DNA from: Polyangia bacterium
Lineage (GTDB): Bacteria; Myxococcota_A; Polyangia; Polyangiales; Polyangiaceae
Assembly: GCA_030426145.1 (NCBI GenBank)
Contig: JAUHZF010000054.1
Span: 1 to 34,198 of the forward strand
Direction of reading: 5' to 3'
DNA: 34,198 bases
Position numbers and translations under genes: made by a program. Below, piece after piece: positions 1 to 8,200 of this stretch. The notes below the pieces were generated by a model that was given only the letters and a program-made list of their open reading frames with translations, ran no database searches and was not told the origin of the DNA. Each line of letters begins with the position of its first letter. Position 1 is the stretch's first letter.

Positions 1-1
1 G

Positions 2-121
2 CTCGACCTCGACCTCGATCTCGTGCTCGACCTCGATCTCGTGCTCGACCTCGACCGCGATCTCGTAATCGAACGCGATCTCGATCTCGTGCTCGACCTC
101 GATCTCGTGCTCGACCTCGAA
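2..121. repeat. Hexanucleotide tandem repeat tract (TCGNNC family)
   Basis: Twenty consecutive hexamers, mostly CTCGAC, CTCGAT and CTCGTG, kept in perfect 6-base phase with only a few substituted units. An 18-base higher-order unit (CTCGAC-CTCGAT-CTCGTG) recurs. The tract ends about five bases before the stop codon of the minus-strand gene at 127, so it lies directly downstream of that gene. It may extend beyond the left edge of the window. Function unknown; related tracts occur near 2165, 15281 and 22315. Confidence 0.9.
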
Positions 122-126
122 CCGGT

Positions 127-1107
127 TTAGCGTGCGCAGCGGAAGCCCACGCCGGGATTGACGGCCGTTTCGGGGAGTTTCTGTCGCGTCGTGACCTCGG
201 GGGTGAGGATGAAGCGGTGCGTGAAGCCACCGCCGCGGATCACTCGCTCACCCTGCGGCGGACATTCATGGTTGGGATAGGTGCAGGGGCCCGACTGCGT
301 CCACTCCCAGACGTTGCCCGCCAGGTCGGAGAGCCCCTCGGGACTGTCGCCGTCGCGGTAGCTCCCCACGGGCGCGGTGGCTGCCGCGCCGTCGTCGAAT
401 CCGAAGAGCGCGCTGCGGCATCCCGAGGCACCGTTGCAGACCGTGCCGCCTGGGATGGCGCTGCCAGCCTGGGCACCATAGGTGCACTCGCTGCCGCACA
501 CGTTGGCGCGTCGGCGATCGGGTAGCTCCTCGCCCCAGGGGAAGATCCGCTTGTGTTTGCCGACACCACCCGCGGCGTATTCCCACTCGACCTCGGTGGG
601 CAGACGCTTGTCGACCCAGGCGCAGTAGGCCTCGGCTTGCGCATGGGTCACGCAGTTGATGGGGTGCTCGTCGGCACCTTCGAGGTGCTCGGTGCAGAGC
701 TCGGCTTTGGGCGTGGGGGTGCAGTCGCCGGAGGCGACGCACAGGCGGTAGTGTGTGGCGGTCACCTCGTGGGCGTCGAGGGCGAAGTCGGCCACAGCGG
801 CGACGTGCGCGGGTCGTTCGCTCAGCGCCGAACCCTCGGCTCCACGCTCGTCGTTGCCGATCGAGACCTCGGTCGCCGGGAAGTCGACCATCGTGACGTC
901 GCGCGCCGCCTGCTCGCGGTAGGCCGCGTAGCCATACGTCCCGCCGAGCCCAAGCCCGGCCACGCCGAGCACCAAGACCAGTGCCTTGAGCCCCCATCGT
1001 CGGCCGCTTGCACGGCCGACGATGCGTTCGGCTTCGGCCGCCACGGCCTCGTCACTCACGACGGGTGCGGCGGAGTCCTTCAGGCGGGATGAATCGATCT
1101 CGGCCAT
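127..1107 (-). CDS. Membrane-anchored formylglycine-generating-enzyme-fold (SUMF1/EgtB/PvdO family) protein
   Basis: A 326-residue protein with a short cytoplasmic N-terminus, one membrane segment at about residues 40-62, and an extracytoplasmic SUMF1 (FGE-sulfatase) domain from about residue 70 to the end. Family hallmarks visible are the CVTHAQAEAYCAWVDKRLPT block (152-171) followed by EVEWEYAA, a WGEE turn near 191, DLAGNVWEWT (261-270), RGGGF (291-295) and a terminal GFRCAR. The paired Cys of true formylglycine-generating enzymes (C-x4-C just after the RGG motif) is not seen, so sulfatase activation is unlikely. Several other Cys suggest disulfides. Homologues in Myxococcota are often found near Ser/Thr kinases, as here, but their substrate is unknown. 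The start ATG has only a weak GGCGAG ribosome site. Confidence 0.85.
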   Translation of the reverse strand: MAEIDSSRLKDSAAPVVSDEAVAAEAERIVGRASGRRWGLKALVLVLGVAGLGLGGTYGYAAYREQAARDVTMVDFPATEVSIGNDERGAEGSALSERPAHVAAVADFALDAHEVTATHYRLCVASGDCTPTPKAELCTEHLEGADEHPINCVTHAQAEAYCAWVDKRLPTEVEWEYAAGGVGKHKRIFPWGEELPDRRRANVCGSECTYGAQAGSAIPGGTVCNGASGCRSALFGFDDGAAATAPVGSYRDGDSPEGLSDLAGNVWEWTQSGPCTYPNHECPPQGERVIRGGGFTHRFILTPEVTTRQKLPETAVNPGVGFRCAR

Positions 1108-1161
1108 CTCGCCGACTTAGTACGGCTTGGTGACCGGAGAAATTCCCCGATCGTCGAGCGC

Positions 1162-2034
1162 TCACTCGGCGGCGTCGACCAGCTTCTTCGTCCGGGGGCG
1201 GTAGGTGTGCTCGGCGGCGGGAAAGGTTCCCGCTTGCACCTCGCGCACGTAGTCCCGCGCGGCCCCGATGACGCTGTCGCCGACCTCGGCGAAGCGCTTG
1301 GTGAACTTGGGCACCCGGCCGCGCGTCATGCCGAACATGTCGTAGCAGACCAGCACCTGGCCATCGCACTCTGGACCCGCCCCGATGCCGATGGTGGGCA
1401 CGGCGACGGCGTCGGTCACGATGGCGGCGAGATCGGGCGGGATCGCTTCGAGCACGATGGCATAGGCTCCAGCGTCGGCGAGGGCTTGTGCGTCGGTGAT
1501 GAGCTTGGCTGCGGCAGCGTCTGCCTTGCCCTGCACCTTGAACCCGCCGAGGGCGTGCACCGACTGTGGGGTGAGCCCCACGTGGCCCATGACCGGGATG
1601 CCCGCCGCGACGATGCGCCGCACGTGCTCGGCGACCTCTTCGCCACCCTCGAGCTTCACGCTCTCGGCCATGCCTTCTTTCATGAGGCGTCCGGCGTTCT
1701 CCAGGGCCTGGATCGCCGAGACCTGAAAGCTCATGAACGGCATGTCCGCCACCACGTGAGCGCCCTCGGCGCCACGCGCTACGGCCCGCGTGTGGTAACA
1801 AATCTCGTCGACGGTGACGGGGATCGTCGTGCTCTGCCCCTGCACGACCATGCCCAGCGAGTCACCGACGAGGAGCGCGTCGACACCAGCTTCGTCGAGC
1901 AAACGCGCCATGGTGAAGTCGTATGCGGTCACCATCGTGATCCGCTCTCCACCCTTGCGACGCCGCAGACCGGGCGCCGTCACCTTCTTGCGAGGACGTG
2001 CGGGTGCACCACCCTCGATAGGGTTGCCATACAT
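1162..2034 (-). CDS. panB: 3-methyl-2-oxobutanoate hydroxymethyltransferase
   Basis: Transfers a hydroxymethyl group from 5,10-methylene-tetrahydrofolate to alpha-ketoisovalerate, giving ketopantoate, the first committed step to pantothenate and coenzyme A. The 290-residue protein matches the family in length, and its motifs run in order: MVTAYDF (34-40), DALLVGDSLGMVVQG (52-66), HVGLTPQSVHALGGFKVQG (151-169) and IGIGAGPECDGQVLV (215-229). The metal- and substrate-binding Asp/Glu positions (D58, D97, E128 region, E196) are present. The start is fixed by a perfect AGGAGG eight bases upstream. No other pan gene is adjacent, so panC and panD must lie elsewhere. The N-terminal ~25 residues are a basic, Pro-rich extension. 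Confidence 0.96.
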   Translation of the reverse strand: MYGNPIEGGAPARPRKKVTAPGLRRRKGGERITMVTAYDFTMARLLDEAGVDALLVGDSLGMVVQGQSTTIPVTVDEICYHTRAVARGAEGAHVVADMPFMSFQVSAIQALENAGRLMKEGMAESVKLEGGEEVAEHVRRIVAAGIPVMGHVGLTPQSVHALGGFKVQGKADAAAAKLITDAQALADAGAYAIVLEAIPPDLAAIVTDAVAVPTIGIGAGPECDGQVLVCYDMFGMTRGRVPKFTKRFAEVGDSVIGAARDYVREVQAGTFPAAEHTYRPRTKKLVDAAE

Positions 2035-2042
2035 TTGATTTT

Positions 2043-2048
2043 CCTCCT
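2043..2048 (-). promoter_or_regulatory. Strong ribosome binding site of panB
   Basis: A perfect AGGAGG (CCTCCT on the plus strand) sits eight bases before the panB ATG. It is the clearest Shine-Dalgarno in the window and decides the start. Confidence 0.85.
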
Positions 2049-2122
2049 GGGTCGCGGCCGACGATGCGGTCCGCGCCCGTACTTCTCACCATAACGGCGA
2101 AGAGGCAGGATGGCCACGTCAA

Positions 2123-2139
2123 AGCAGCTCTATGCTGCT
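2123..2139. other. Short hairpin in the panB leader region
   Basis: AGCAGC and GCTGCT form a 6-base stem with a 5-base loop, about 90 bases upstream of panB. No T-tract follows. The rest of the 2049-2164 stretch shows no gene. Confidence 0.4.
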
Positions 2140-2164
2140 CTAGAGAGCCCACATCCGTCTCGAG

Positions 2165-2248
2165 CTCGTTCGCGGTCTCGTTCGCGGTCTCGTTCGCGGT
2201 CTCGTTCGCGGTCTCGTTCGCGGTCTCGTTCGCGGTCTCGTTCGCGGT
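2165..2248. repeat. Seven perfect 12-base tandem repeats (CTCGTTCGCGGT)
   Basis: Seven uninterrupted identical copies of a 12-mer made of two hexamers (TCGTTC and GCGGTC), followed to about 2272 by degenerate units such as GTCTCG. The identity between copies implies recent expansion by slippage or unequal crossing-over. Every frame on both strands stays open here (for example SR-repeats on the plus strand and NETA-repeats on the minus), which creates spurious ORFs. There are no spacers, so this is not a CRISPR array. Confidence 0.95.
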
Positions 2249-2272
2249 CTCGGTCTCGTGCTCGGTCTCGAG

Positions 2273-2356
2273 GACCTGGAACCTCGAACCTGGAACCACG
2301 AACCTGGAACCTGGAACCTGGAACCTGGAACCTGGAACCTGGAACCTGGAACCTCA
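2273..2356. repeat. Heptamer tandem repeat (AACCTGG) running into the stop codon of the kinase gene
   Basis: Seven perfect AACCTGG copies at 2301-2349, a degenerate eighth (AACCTCA, 2350-2356) and several variant copies on the left (AACCTCG, AACCACG). The TGA stop codon of the minus-strand kinase (2354-2356) lies inside the last degenerate unit. So the repeat begins exactly where the coding sequence stops. A variant of the same heptamer (AACCTCG) fills the gap between hutI and hrpB. Confidence 0.93.
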
Positions 2357-3748
2357 GAAGACTTCGCCACCCGGCGGAGGCGGGGGAGGCGGCGGCGGGG
2401 GCGGGGGAGGCTGGGTTCTCGGTCCGGGACGCGGGTAGGGGCGTGGCGCGACGGCCTGTGGTGCAGGTTCTGGGACCGAGGCCGACGCTGCTGGTGCGGA
2501 CGCGGAAGCGTCGGCTTCCGGCGTCTCGTCGCTGCCCTTGGTATCTTTTTCGTCGGTCCCGTCTTTGGGGTCGCTGGCCGTTTTGGGCTCGGGCGTCTCT
2601 GGTGCCGACTCGGTGGCGGTTGACGTCGGGGGCACCTCGGCCGGCGTGCCGGGGCGAAGCGCGAACACGGCGGCGGCCCCGGCGACCAGGGATGCGACGG
2701 CGAGCCCGGCGAGCGTGCCCCCGGTGACCCCGCTGGGCGCGGTGGGGGGCGGGGTATGCGCCATCGGCGCGGGTGTGACCCCGCTCTGTCCGACGTAACT
2801 GGGCATCGCGTTGCGGCCCGTGCTCGAGACCGCACGGTTCTGGGTCGACGACGCGCCGGTGAGGCGGAGCGCACCCGAGTTCTCGCCGTAGCGCGCTGCG
2901 AGGTGCTGCAGGGCCGCGCCCATGTCGCGCATGGTGGCGTAGCGGCCGTTGCGATCCTTGGCGATCGCGGCTGCGACCGTGCCCCACACCTCAGCGCCCA
3001 CGTGGCCCTCGAGCGACTCGGGGTCACCCGCGATGTGCATGTTGATCAGCTGCTGCATCCCCGGGAACCCTCCGTCGGGGTTGCTGAAGGGGTGCCGGCC
3101 CGCGAGCATCTCGTAGAGGATGTAGCCGAGGGCGTAGATGTCGCTTCGAGCGTCGAGCTGCTCGTGGCCGAGCTGCGCGGGAGACATGTAGGGGATGGTT
3201 CCCTCGCCGTGATCGGTCTGCTGACCGAAGCCCTGGAACATGGCGGTGCCGAAGTCGAGCACCCGCACTTTGCCGGCCTTCGTGATGAAGATGTTCTCGG
3301 GCTTCAGGTCGCGGTGGATGACGCCCTGGTCGTGGGCGGCCTGAACGCCTTCCGCCACGGCGGCCGCCCAGCGGAGGGCGAGACCGGGTCGAATGGCGCC
3401 CTCGCGCACCAGGCGCTCACGCAGCGACTCGCCCTCGAGAAGCTCCATGGCCATCCAGATCATCGGCAGGCTCTGGCCTTCGATGTCGACCTGGGTGATC
3501 CCGGCGTCGTAGACCTCGACGAGGTTGTCGTGCTTGATGCGGCACAGCACCATGGCCTCGGCCCGCATCTTCTCCACGTGCTCTTGCATCGCGGCGTGCG
3601 TGACTTTGAGTACCTTGAGGGCGACCGCCTTCTTGGTGAACTCGTGCAAGGCCATGTAGACCTCGCCCATGCCGCCGGCGCCGATGAGGCGCACGATCTC
3701 GTAGCGATCGCACTTGCTTCCCGGACGGAGCTGACCGGTCCCGCTCAT
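2354..3748 (-). CDS. Serine/threonine protein kinase (PknB/Hanks type) with transmembrane anchor and polyproline tail
   Basis: A 464-residue kinase. The N-terminal domain (about 15-285) carries the glycine loop GAGGMGEVY (23-31), VAIK-type lysine K45 (ALKV), catalytic loop HRDLKPEN (145-152) and DFG (165-167), so catalysis looks intact. The usual SPE/APE motif reads SPAQ (189-192), with Ala in place of the structural Glu. A Ser/Thr/Pro linker leads to one membrane helix at about 342-365. The outer part is Pro/Ala/Asp/Glu-rich and ends in a run of 13 prolines followed by GGEVF, with no recognisable sensor domain. The ATG at 3746-3748 starts a typical N-terminus. The gene lies 62 bases downstream of a second kinase on the same strand; the two may be co-transcribed. 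Confidence 0.93.
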   Translation of the reverse strand: MSGTGQLRPGSKCDRYEIVRLIGAGGMGEVYMALHEFTKKAVALKVLKVTHAAMQEHVEKMRAEAMVLCRIKHDNLVEVYDAGITQVDIEGQSLPMIWMAMELLEGESLRERLVREGAIRPGLALRWAAAVAEGVQAAHDQGVIHRDLKPENIFITKAGKVRVLDFGTAMFQGFGQQTDHGEGTIPYMSPAQLGHEQLDARSDIYALGYILYEMLAGRHPFSNPDGGFPGMQQLINMHIAGDPESLEGHVGAEVWGTVAAAIAKDRNGRYATMRDMGAALQHLAARYGENSGALRLTGASSTQNRAVSSTGRNAMPSYVGQSGVTPAPMAHTPPPTAPSGVTGGTLAGLAVASLVAGAAAVFALRPGTPAEVPPTSTATESAPETPEPKTASDPKDGTDEKDTKGSDETPEADASASAPAASASVPEPAPQAVAPRPYPRPGPRTQPPPPPPPPPPPPPGGEVF

Positions 3749-3810
3749 GCCCGCAGGCTAGCACATACGAGGCTCTTCACCGCCTCGCGCGCGCTGCCGT
3801 CCCCGCGCGG

Positions 3811-5061
3811 TCACATCATGTTGAGGGCGGCCATCGCCACGCCCGCGCCGAGCAGGCCGCACACGATCACCACCGCGGCCGCGACGCCGTAGCCGTAGCG
3901 CTTGGGTCCGGCCAGCGGGGCCGGGGTCGGTCCGGTGAGCGCGGCCGGCGCGGCGCCCATGGCCTGGGTCGCATGACCCGCCGGCTGCGCGACCGGAGCC
4001 GGTGTCGCCCCCGAGGCCGTGACCGCGGCCATGGCGCCGCTCCCCGTGGGGGAAGGGTAGCCGTGACCACTCTGGTGCATCGCCGGAGACGACGTGCCGA
4101 CTGCCGACGGCGAGCTCGCCACCGGGGCCTGGTAGGCGGTGGCATTCGGGTTGGCGGCGGGCGTCGAGGCACTCACGTCGATGGCCGTCAGGGCCTGAGC
4201 GAAGGCCTCCGCCGAGGGCCACCGTTCGTCGGGAGTCTTGGCGATCGCGCGCAGGACCGCCTGGTCGAGGGCGGGGGGGATGGGTTGCGGCGCCAGCTGA
4301 GATGGGGGCGCGGGCGGGGTGAGGACGTGGGCGCGGGCCATCTCGGTGATGGTCTGGCAGTGGTCGAAAGGGCCGCGTCCGGCCACGAGGTTGTAGAGCA
4401 CGAGCCCCATGGCGTAGATGTCGGCGCGGTGGTCGAGCTTCTGGCCCCGCGCCTGCTCGGGCGCGAAGAACCGCGGCGTGCCCACCACGACGCCCATCCC
4501 GGTCGGCACCATGAGCGGAGCGGGTGCATCATCACCTCCGGTGTCGGTCACCTTGGCCACGCCGAAGTCGAGGATCTTCACGACCTTCTTGTCGGTGGGC
4601 TTCTTGGGCTCGACCACGAAGAGGTTGTCGAGCTTGATGTCTCGGTGAATGAGGCCCGCCTCGTGGGCGTAGGCCAGCCCATCGAGCGCCTGTCGCGTCA
4701 TGTCGAGGGCCTCGGCCACCGGAAGGTAGCCGCCGCGCCCTTCCGCCTCCTCGCTGAGGGCCTGCCCCGGCAGGTACTCCATCACGAAGTAGGGGCGACC
4801 ACGCGGTGTGCGGTCGAAGTCGGTGACCCGCACGATGTTGGGGTGGTTGAGCCGCGCGCAGGCCTGCGCTTCGAGGCGCATGCGGTCGACCAAACCTGAC
4901 TTGTTCGACAGCTCGAGGTGCAGGAGCTTGATGACGACCTGGGTGCCGAGCGCGATGTGCTCGCCGAGGAAGACCTCGCCCATTCCGCCGCGGCCGAGCT
5001 CCTTGATGACCCGGTACTTGTCGCTCCCCTCCAGGGGGTCGTATGCGGCTCCCTCCGCCAT
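3811..5061 (-). CDS. Serine/threonine protein kinase (PknB/Hanks type) with C-terminal membrane anchor
   Basis: A 416-residue kinase with all major motifs: GRGGMGEVF (23-31), VIK lysine K45, HRDIKLDN (139-146), DFG (165-167) and APEQ (200-203). The kinase domain covers about 15-290. An Ala/Pro/Ser/Thr-rich linker (295-385) leads to one membrane helix at about 390-412 that ends the protein, so essentially nothing extends outside the cell. It is therefore probably a membrane-tethered cytoplasmic kinase rather than a receptor. Such proteins are abundant in myxobacteria, where they act in developmental and stress phosphorylation cascades. Substrates cannot be told from sequence. It is upstream of, and co-directional with, the other kinase. 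Confidence 0.94.
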   Translation of the reverse strand: MAEGAAYDPLEGSDKYRVIKELGRGGMGEVFLGEHIALGTQVVIKLLHLELSNKSGLVDRMRLEAQACARLNHPNIVRVTDFDRTPRGRPYFVMEYLPGQALSEEAEGRGGYLPVAEALDMTRQALDGLAYAHEAGLIHRDIKLDNLFVVEPKKPTDKKVVKILDFGVAKVTDTGGDDAPAPLMVPTGMGVVVGTPRFFAPEQARGQKLDHRADIYAMGLVLYNLVAGRGPFDHCQTITEMARAHVLTPPAPPSQLAPQPIPPALDQAVLRAIAKTPDERWPSAEAFAQALTAIDVSASTPAANPNATAYQAPVASSPSAVGTSSPAMHQSGHGYPSPTGSGAMAAVTASGATPAPVAQPAGHATQAMGAAPAALTGPTPAPLAGPKRYGYGVAAAVVIVCGLLGAGVAMAALNMM

Positions 5062-5128
5062 TTGGGCCGAGCCTACACCATCGGGGCTCGGCCTACACGG
5101 TCGTGCGACCTCAGCGCCGCGACTTGCC

Positions 5129-6844
5129 TCAGCGCCCCTTCTTTCCCTTCTTGCCCTTGCCGTTGCGCTTGCTCTTGTGGGGCTCCGCGATGGCTTTCAT
5201 AGCTTCGAAGTGCGGGCTGTCGCGGCGGAAGGCGACGCCGAAGTTGCGGGTCCGGGCACGCGTCTTGTCGAGGTAGAAGTAGTTCTCGGCGAAGAGCGGG
5301 TGGTTCTCGATCGCCTCCACCATGGGACCGTAGTCCTGGTGCGGCATGTAGAGCAGATCTGGCTTCATCTCCCCCAGCAGCACGCCGGGGTCGAGCGGTG
5401 CGAAGGCGAACCGAGGTTCGTTGAGGCCGGCGAGGTCGATGACTTGCTTGTCGGGATGGAGGATACCGATCATTCCCACCTCGGTCGTGGCGACCACGAG
5501 GTCGGACGGCAGCGCCCTGAACTCGTCCACCCTGAACCAGTAGGAGCGCGGTCCGTCGGTGGCGGCATGGGCATCGAGGTCGAACTTGGGCCGGTTGCGC
5601 GCCAGGTACCAGTTGGCCTCTCGAATCTCCTTGTCGACCTTGGGCCAGATCAACATGCCCACCCCAGCCAGTCCCGCGATGGCGAGCAACCACGGCGTTC
5701 GACCCGGCGCGAAGCGCGCGTCGTCTTCGGGCTCGGGCCATGCGTCGGCGATGATTCGTGAGGCGAGGTAGGCGACCGGAATCACCGCGACCTGAAGGAA
5801 GCGCTCGGCCATCGCCATGACCGGGATCGCGATGGCTCCGTGGTAGCCGAGCACGGCGAGCAGCCCGAAGAGCGTGCCGAGCACGAGGCCATCGGCATGT
5901 TTCGCGAAGCGGCGTGGCCGTCCGAAGAGCTCGGCGCCGACGATGGCGAACAGCGGCCAGTAGAAGCCGAGGAAGGTGAGCAGGTGCTGCACGTTCACCC
6001 CACGGTAGGCCCGCCGAATCCCCCCTTCGTAGGGGCTGAAGGACTTCGCGTAGAAGGGCAGGGGGAAGGGAAGCCCGAAGTAGGCCACGTTGAAGCCCAC
6101 GCAGGCGCCGAGCACGAGCAGGGTCGTTCCGAGGGCCTCCATGGCGAGCCTTCGGCCACCTTCGGCTTCGACGGGACGCCAGATGAGCGCAGCTGGAATG
6201 AGCACCGAAAAGGCCATCAGCTCGGGGCGGATCCACAGGGCGAGGCCCCCGAGTGCCCCGAGCGTCAGCGCGCGGGCGCGGGATGGGGCCGCCGCGAAGC
6301 GGGCTGCGGCCATGAGGTGGAGCGCCTGGTAGGTGAGACCGAAGGTCGTATCCATGCCCGACGAGAAGTGGGCCGGGGTGGAGGAGACGGCGACACAGGC
6401 GAGGGCGAGGAGCAGCCCCACCCCGCGTGCAGCCGGTCGTCCTGGCACGTGGCGCCACAACAGCCGTACGAAGGCGACGAGGAACAGCACGCCGAACACG
6501 AAGCAGGGCAGCATCGCGGCTGCCCCGGGATCATCGGTGAGGGTACGGCCGGCGAGTGCAGGAAAGACGTAGAGCAACGCGGTGAGCCCGTAGACCGGTT
6601 CGCCGCCGGGTTGCCACGCGAGGCCCTGGCCCTCGGCGAGGTGTTTGGCGTAGCGCTGGAAGATGTAGCCGTCGTCCCAGAGGATGCCGATGTTCAACAG
6701 TCGCGCCGCGTGGGCCAGGATCCCGGCCACGCAGGCGAGCAGCATGAAGCGGTAGAGCCCGAGAACGAGCGCCGCCAAGGCGGCGGGACGAGCCTCGGGC
6801 GGCTCCGACGTGGCAGCTTCGTCGCACATCGTCGGAGTGGACAT
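5129..6844 (-). CDS. Polytopic membrane glycosyltransferase-like protein (GT-C fold, arabinofuranosyl/mannosyltransferase-like)
   Basis: A large membrane protein with about ten hydrophobic segments over its first ~400 residues and a soluble C-terminal domain. After the first helix comes a conserved block, WDDGYIFQRYAKHLAEGQG followed by a GxPVYGLTALLYV stretch. This resembles the DD-containing first loop of GT-C enzymes of the AftB-like group, which use polyprenyl-phosphate sugars. The C-terminal part holds TTEVGMIGIL and QVIDLAGLNEPR, also typical of that group. The last ~15 residues are Lys/Gly-rich. Start choice is uncertain: in-frame ATGs lie at 6892, 6865 and 6844, and 6844 is preferred because GGGG lies just upstream and it avoids a basic leader. 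Donor and acceptor sugars are unknown; a role in envelope polysaccharide or lipid glycosylation is inferred. Confidence 0.72.
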   Translation of the reverse strand: MSTPTMCDEAATSEPPEARPAALAALVLGLYRFMLLACVAGILAHAARLLNIGILWDDGYIFQRYAKHLAEGQGLAWQPGGEPVYGLTALLYVFPALAGRTLTDDPGAAAMLPCFVFGVLFLVAFVRLLWRHVPGRPAARGVGLLLALACVAVSSTPAHFSSGMDTTFGLTYQALHLMAAARFAAAPSRARALTLGALGGLALWIRPELMAFSVLIPAALIWRPVEAEGGRRLAMEALGTTLLVLGACVGFNVAYFGLPFPLPFYAKSFSPYEGGIRRAYRGVNVQHLLTFLGFYWPLFAIVGAELFGRPRRFAKHADGLVLGTLFGLLAVLGYHGAIAIPVMAMAERFLQVAVIPVAYLASRIIADAWPEPEDDARFAPGRTPWLLAIAGLAGVGMLIWPKVDKEIREANWYLARNRPKFDLDAHAATDGPRSYWFRVDEFRALPSDLVVATTEVGMIGILHPDKQVIDLAGLNEPRFAFAPLDPGVLLGEMKPDLLYMPHQDYGPMVEAIENHPLFAENYFYLDKTRARTRNFGVAFRRDSPHFEAMKAIAEPHKSKRNGKGKKGKKGR

Positions 6845-7087
6845 GACCCCGCGCTGACCTCGCATCAACCCCGACGACGATCGTTGCAACACATGTTCGA
6901 GCCGTCGAGACGCTGACCGGTAAGGCTGGCGTGCGTGCGTCCCGTGGCGAGCCCGCCATTGCCGCTATGTTTCTGGATTGATTCGAATCCTACAGATGCG
7001 CGAAGGCCGAGTGGGGCCTGGCATGACGCATGCTTACGTAAGGGCATGTACGCGGCGGATGGCCGCATGACCCTCAAGGTAAAACAC

Positions 7088-8149
7088 ATGATCTTCCGCC
7101 AGCTCTTCGATCCCGAGACCTCGACCTACACCTATCTCCTCGCGGACGAGAAGACGCGTGAAGCCGTCCTCATCGACCCCGTGCGTGAGCAGTACCACCG
7201 GGACGCGGCCATCCTCGACGAGCTCGAGCTGAAGCTGAAGTACACCATCGAGACCCACGTGCACGCCGACCACGTGACGGCGGGCGGACTCTTCCGTCGC
7301 GATCGCGGCAGCGAGTCGATGATCTCCGTGTGCGCCGGCACGACCTGCGCGAACCATCTCATCGAGGATGGTCAGAAGATCAGCTTCGGCGAGCTCGAGC
7401 TCGAGGCCCGCACCACGCCCGGCCATACCGACGGCGACATGTCTCTCGTCTCCCACGAAGGGCGCATGGCGTTCACCGGCGACGCCCTCCTCATTCGTGG
7501 CTGTGGTCGCACCGACTTCCAGCAAGGCGACGCCGGCAAGCTCTACGAGTCGGTGCACGGCAAGGTCTTCAGCCTCCCGGACGACTACAAGCTGTACCCC
7601 GGCCACGACTACAAGGGACGCACCGTGACCACGGTCGGCGAGGAGAAGGCCCACAACCCGCGCCTCACCAAGGACAAGGCTTCGTTCGTCGAGCTGATGG
7701 CCAACCTCAATCTGCAGCGCCCCAAGAAGATCGACGAGGCGGTTCCAGCCAACCTCGAATGTGGCCTCCCCATGGAGCCGCCGCCCAAGAAGCAGGCGGG
7801 CGCGGAGGACGGCTGGGCACCCATCACCCGCGGCCCGAGCGGCGTGCCCGAGGTGTCCACCGCCTGGGCTGCCGAGTGCCCGAAGAACGTGAAGGTGCTC
7901 GACGTGCGCGAGCCCCACGAGTTCAACGACGAGCTCGGTCACATCGCAGGTGCGGTGCTCGCTCCGCTCGCGACCGTCGAGGCCCACGTGAAGAGCTGGG
8001 ACAAGACCGAGCCGGTGCTGGTCGTGTGCAGATCGGGCGGCCGCTCCGGCAAGGGTGCTCGCATCCTCGAGAACCTCGGCTTCGAGAAGGTCGCGTCCAT
8101 GGCCGGCGGCATGCGGGCGTGGAACGCCGAGAACCGACCCACCGAGTGA
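7088..8149 (+). CDS. Persulfide dioxygenase-rhodanese fusion protein (MBL fold plus sulfurtransferase)
   Basis: A 353-residue two-domain enzyme. Residues 1-~235 form an ETHE1-like metallo-beta-lactamase-fold persulfide dioxygenase: THVHADH (56-62) holds the metal ligands, with TTPGHTDGDMS, FTGDALLIRGCGRTDFQ and YPGHDY following. Residues ~250-353 form a rhodanese domain with the active-site loop CRSGGR (C314) and a closing GGMRAW motif. Known fusions of this kind couple glutathione persulfide oxidation to sulfite with thiosulfate handling. Start 7088 is preferred: AAGGT lies at good distance and the family typically starts MIFRQLFD. Upstream in-frame ATGs at 7067, 7046 and 6935 would add a leader without family similarity. 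The stretch 6845-7087 upstream is the divergent promoter region with the glycosyltransferase. Confidence 0.92.
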   Translation: MIFRQLFDPETSTYTYLLADEKTREAVLIDPVREQYHRDAAILDELELKLKYTIETHVHADHVTAGGLFRRDRGSESMISVCAGTTCANHLIEDGQKISFGELELEARTTPGHTDGDMSLVSHEGRMAFTGDALLIRGCGRTDFQQGDAGKLYESVHGKVFSLPDDYKLYPGHDYKGRTVTTVGEEKAHNPRLTKDKASFVELMANLNLQRPKKIDEAVPANLECGLPMEPPPKKQAGAEDGWAPITRGPSGVPEVSTAWAAECPKNVKVLDVREPHEFNDELGHIAGAVLAPLATVEAHVKSWDKTEPVLVVCRSGGRSGKGARILENLGFEKVASMAGGMRAWNAENRPTE

Positions 8150-8200
8150 ACCGACGACGGTAGGGGCCGCCGCCGTGATGGGCTATCGCAGCCCAGAGGT

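Noticed and set aside
2165..2248. CRISPR-like repeat
   Set aside because: Repeats are directly tandem, 12 bases long, with no spacers and no cas genes.
2110..2727. Open frame with SR-dipeptide repeats on the plus strand over the 12-mer repeat
   Set aside because: A by-product of the 12-mer repeat, whose length is a multiple of three with no stop codon; it overlaps the kinase tail.
6893..7087. Extended N-terminus of the persulfide dioxygenase from the ATG at 6935
   Set aside because: The added residues have no family similarity and the ATG at 7088 has a good AAGGT site and the expected family start.
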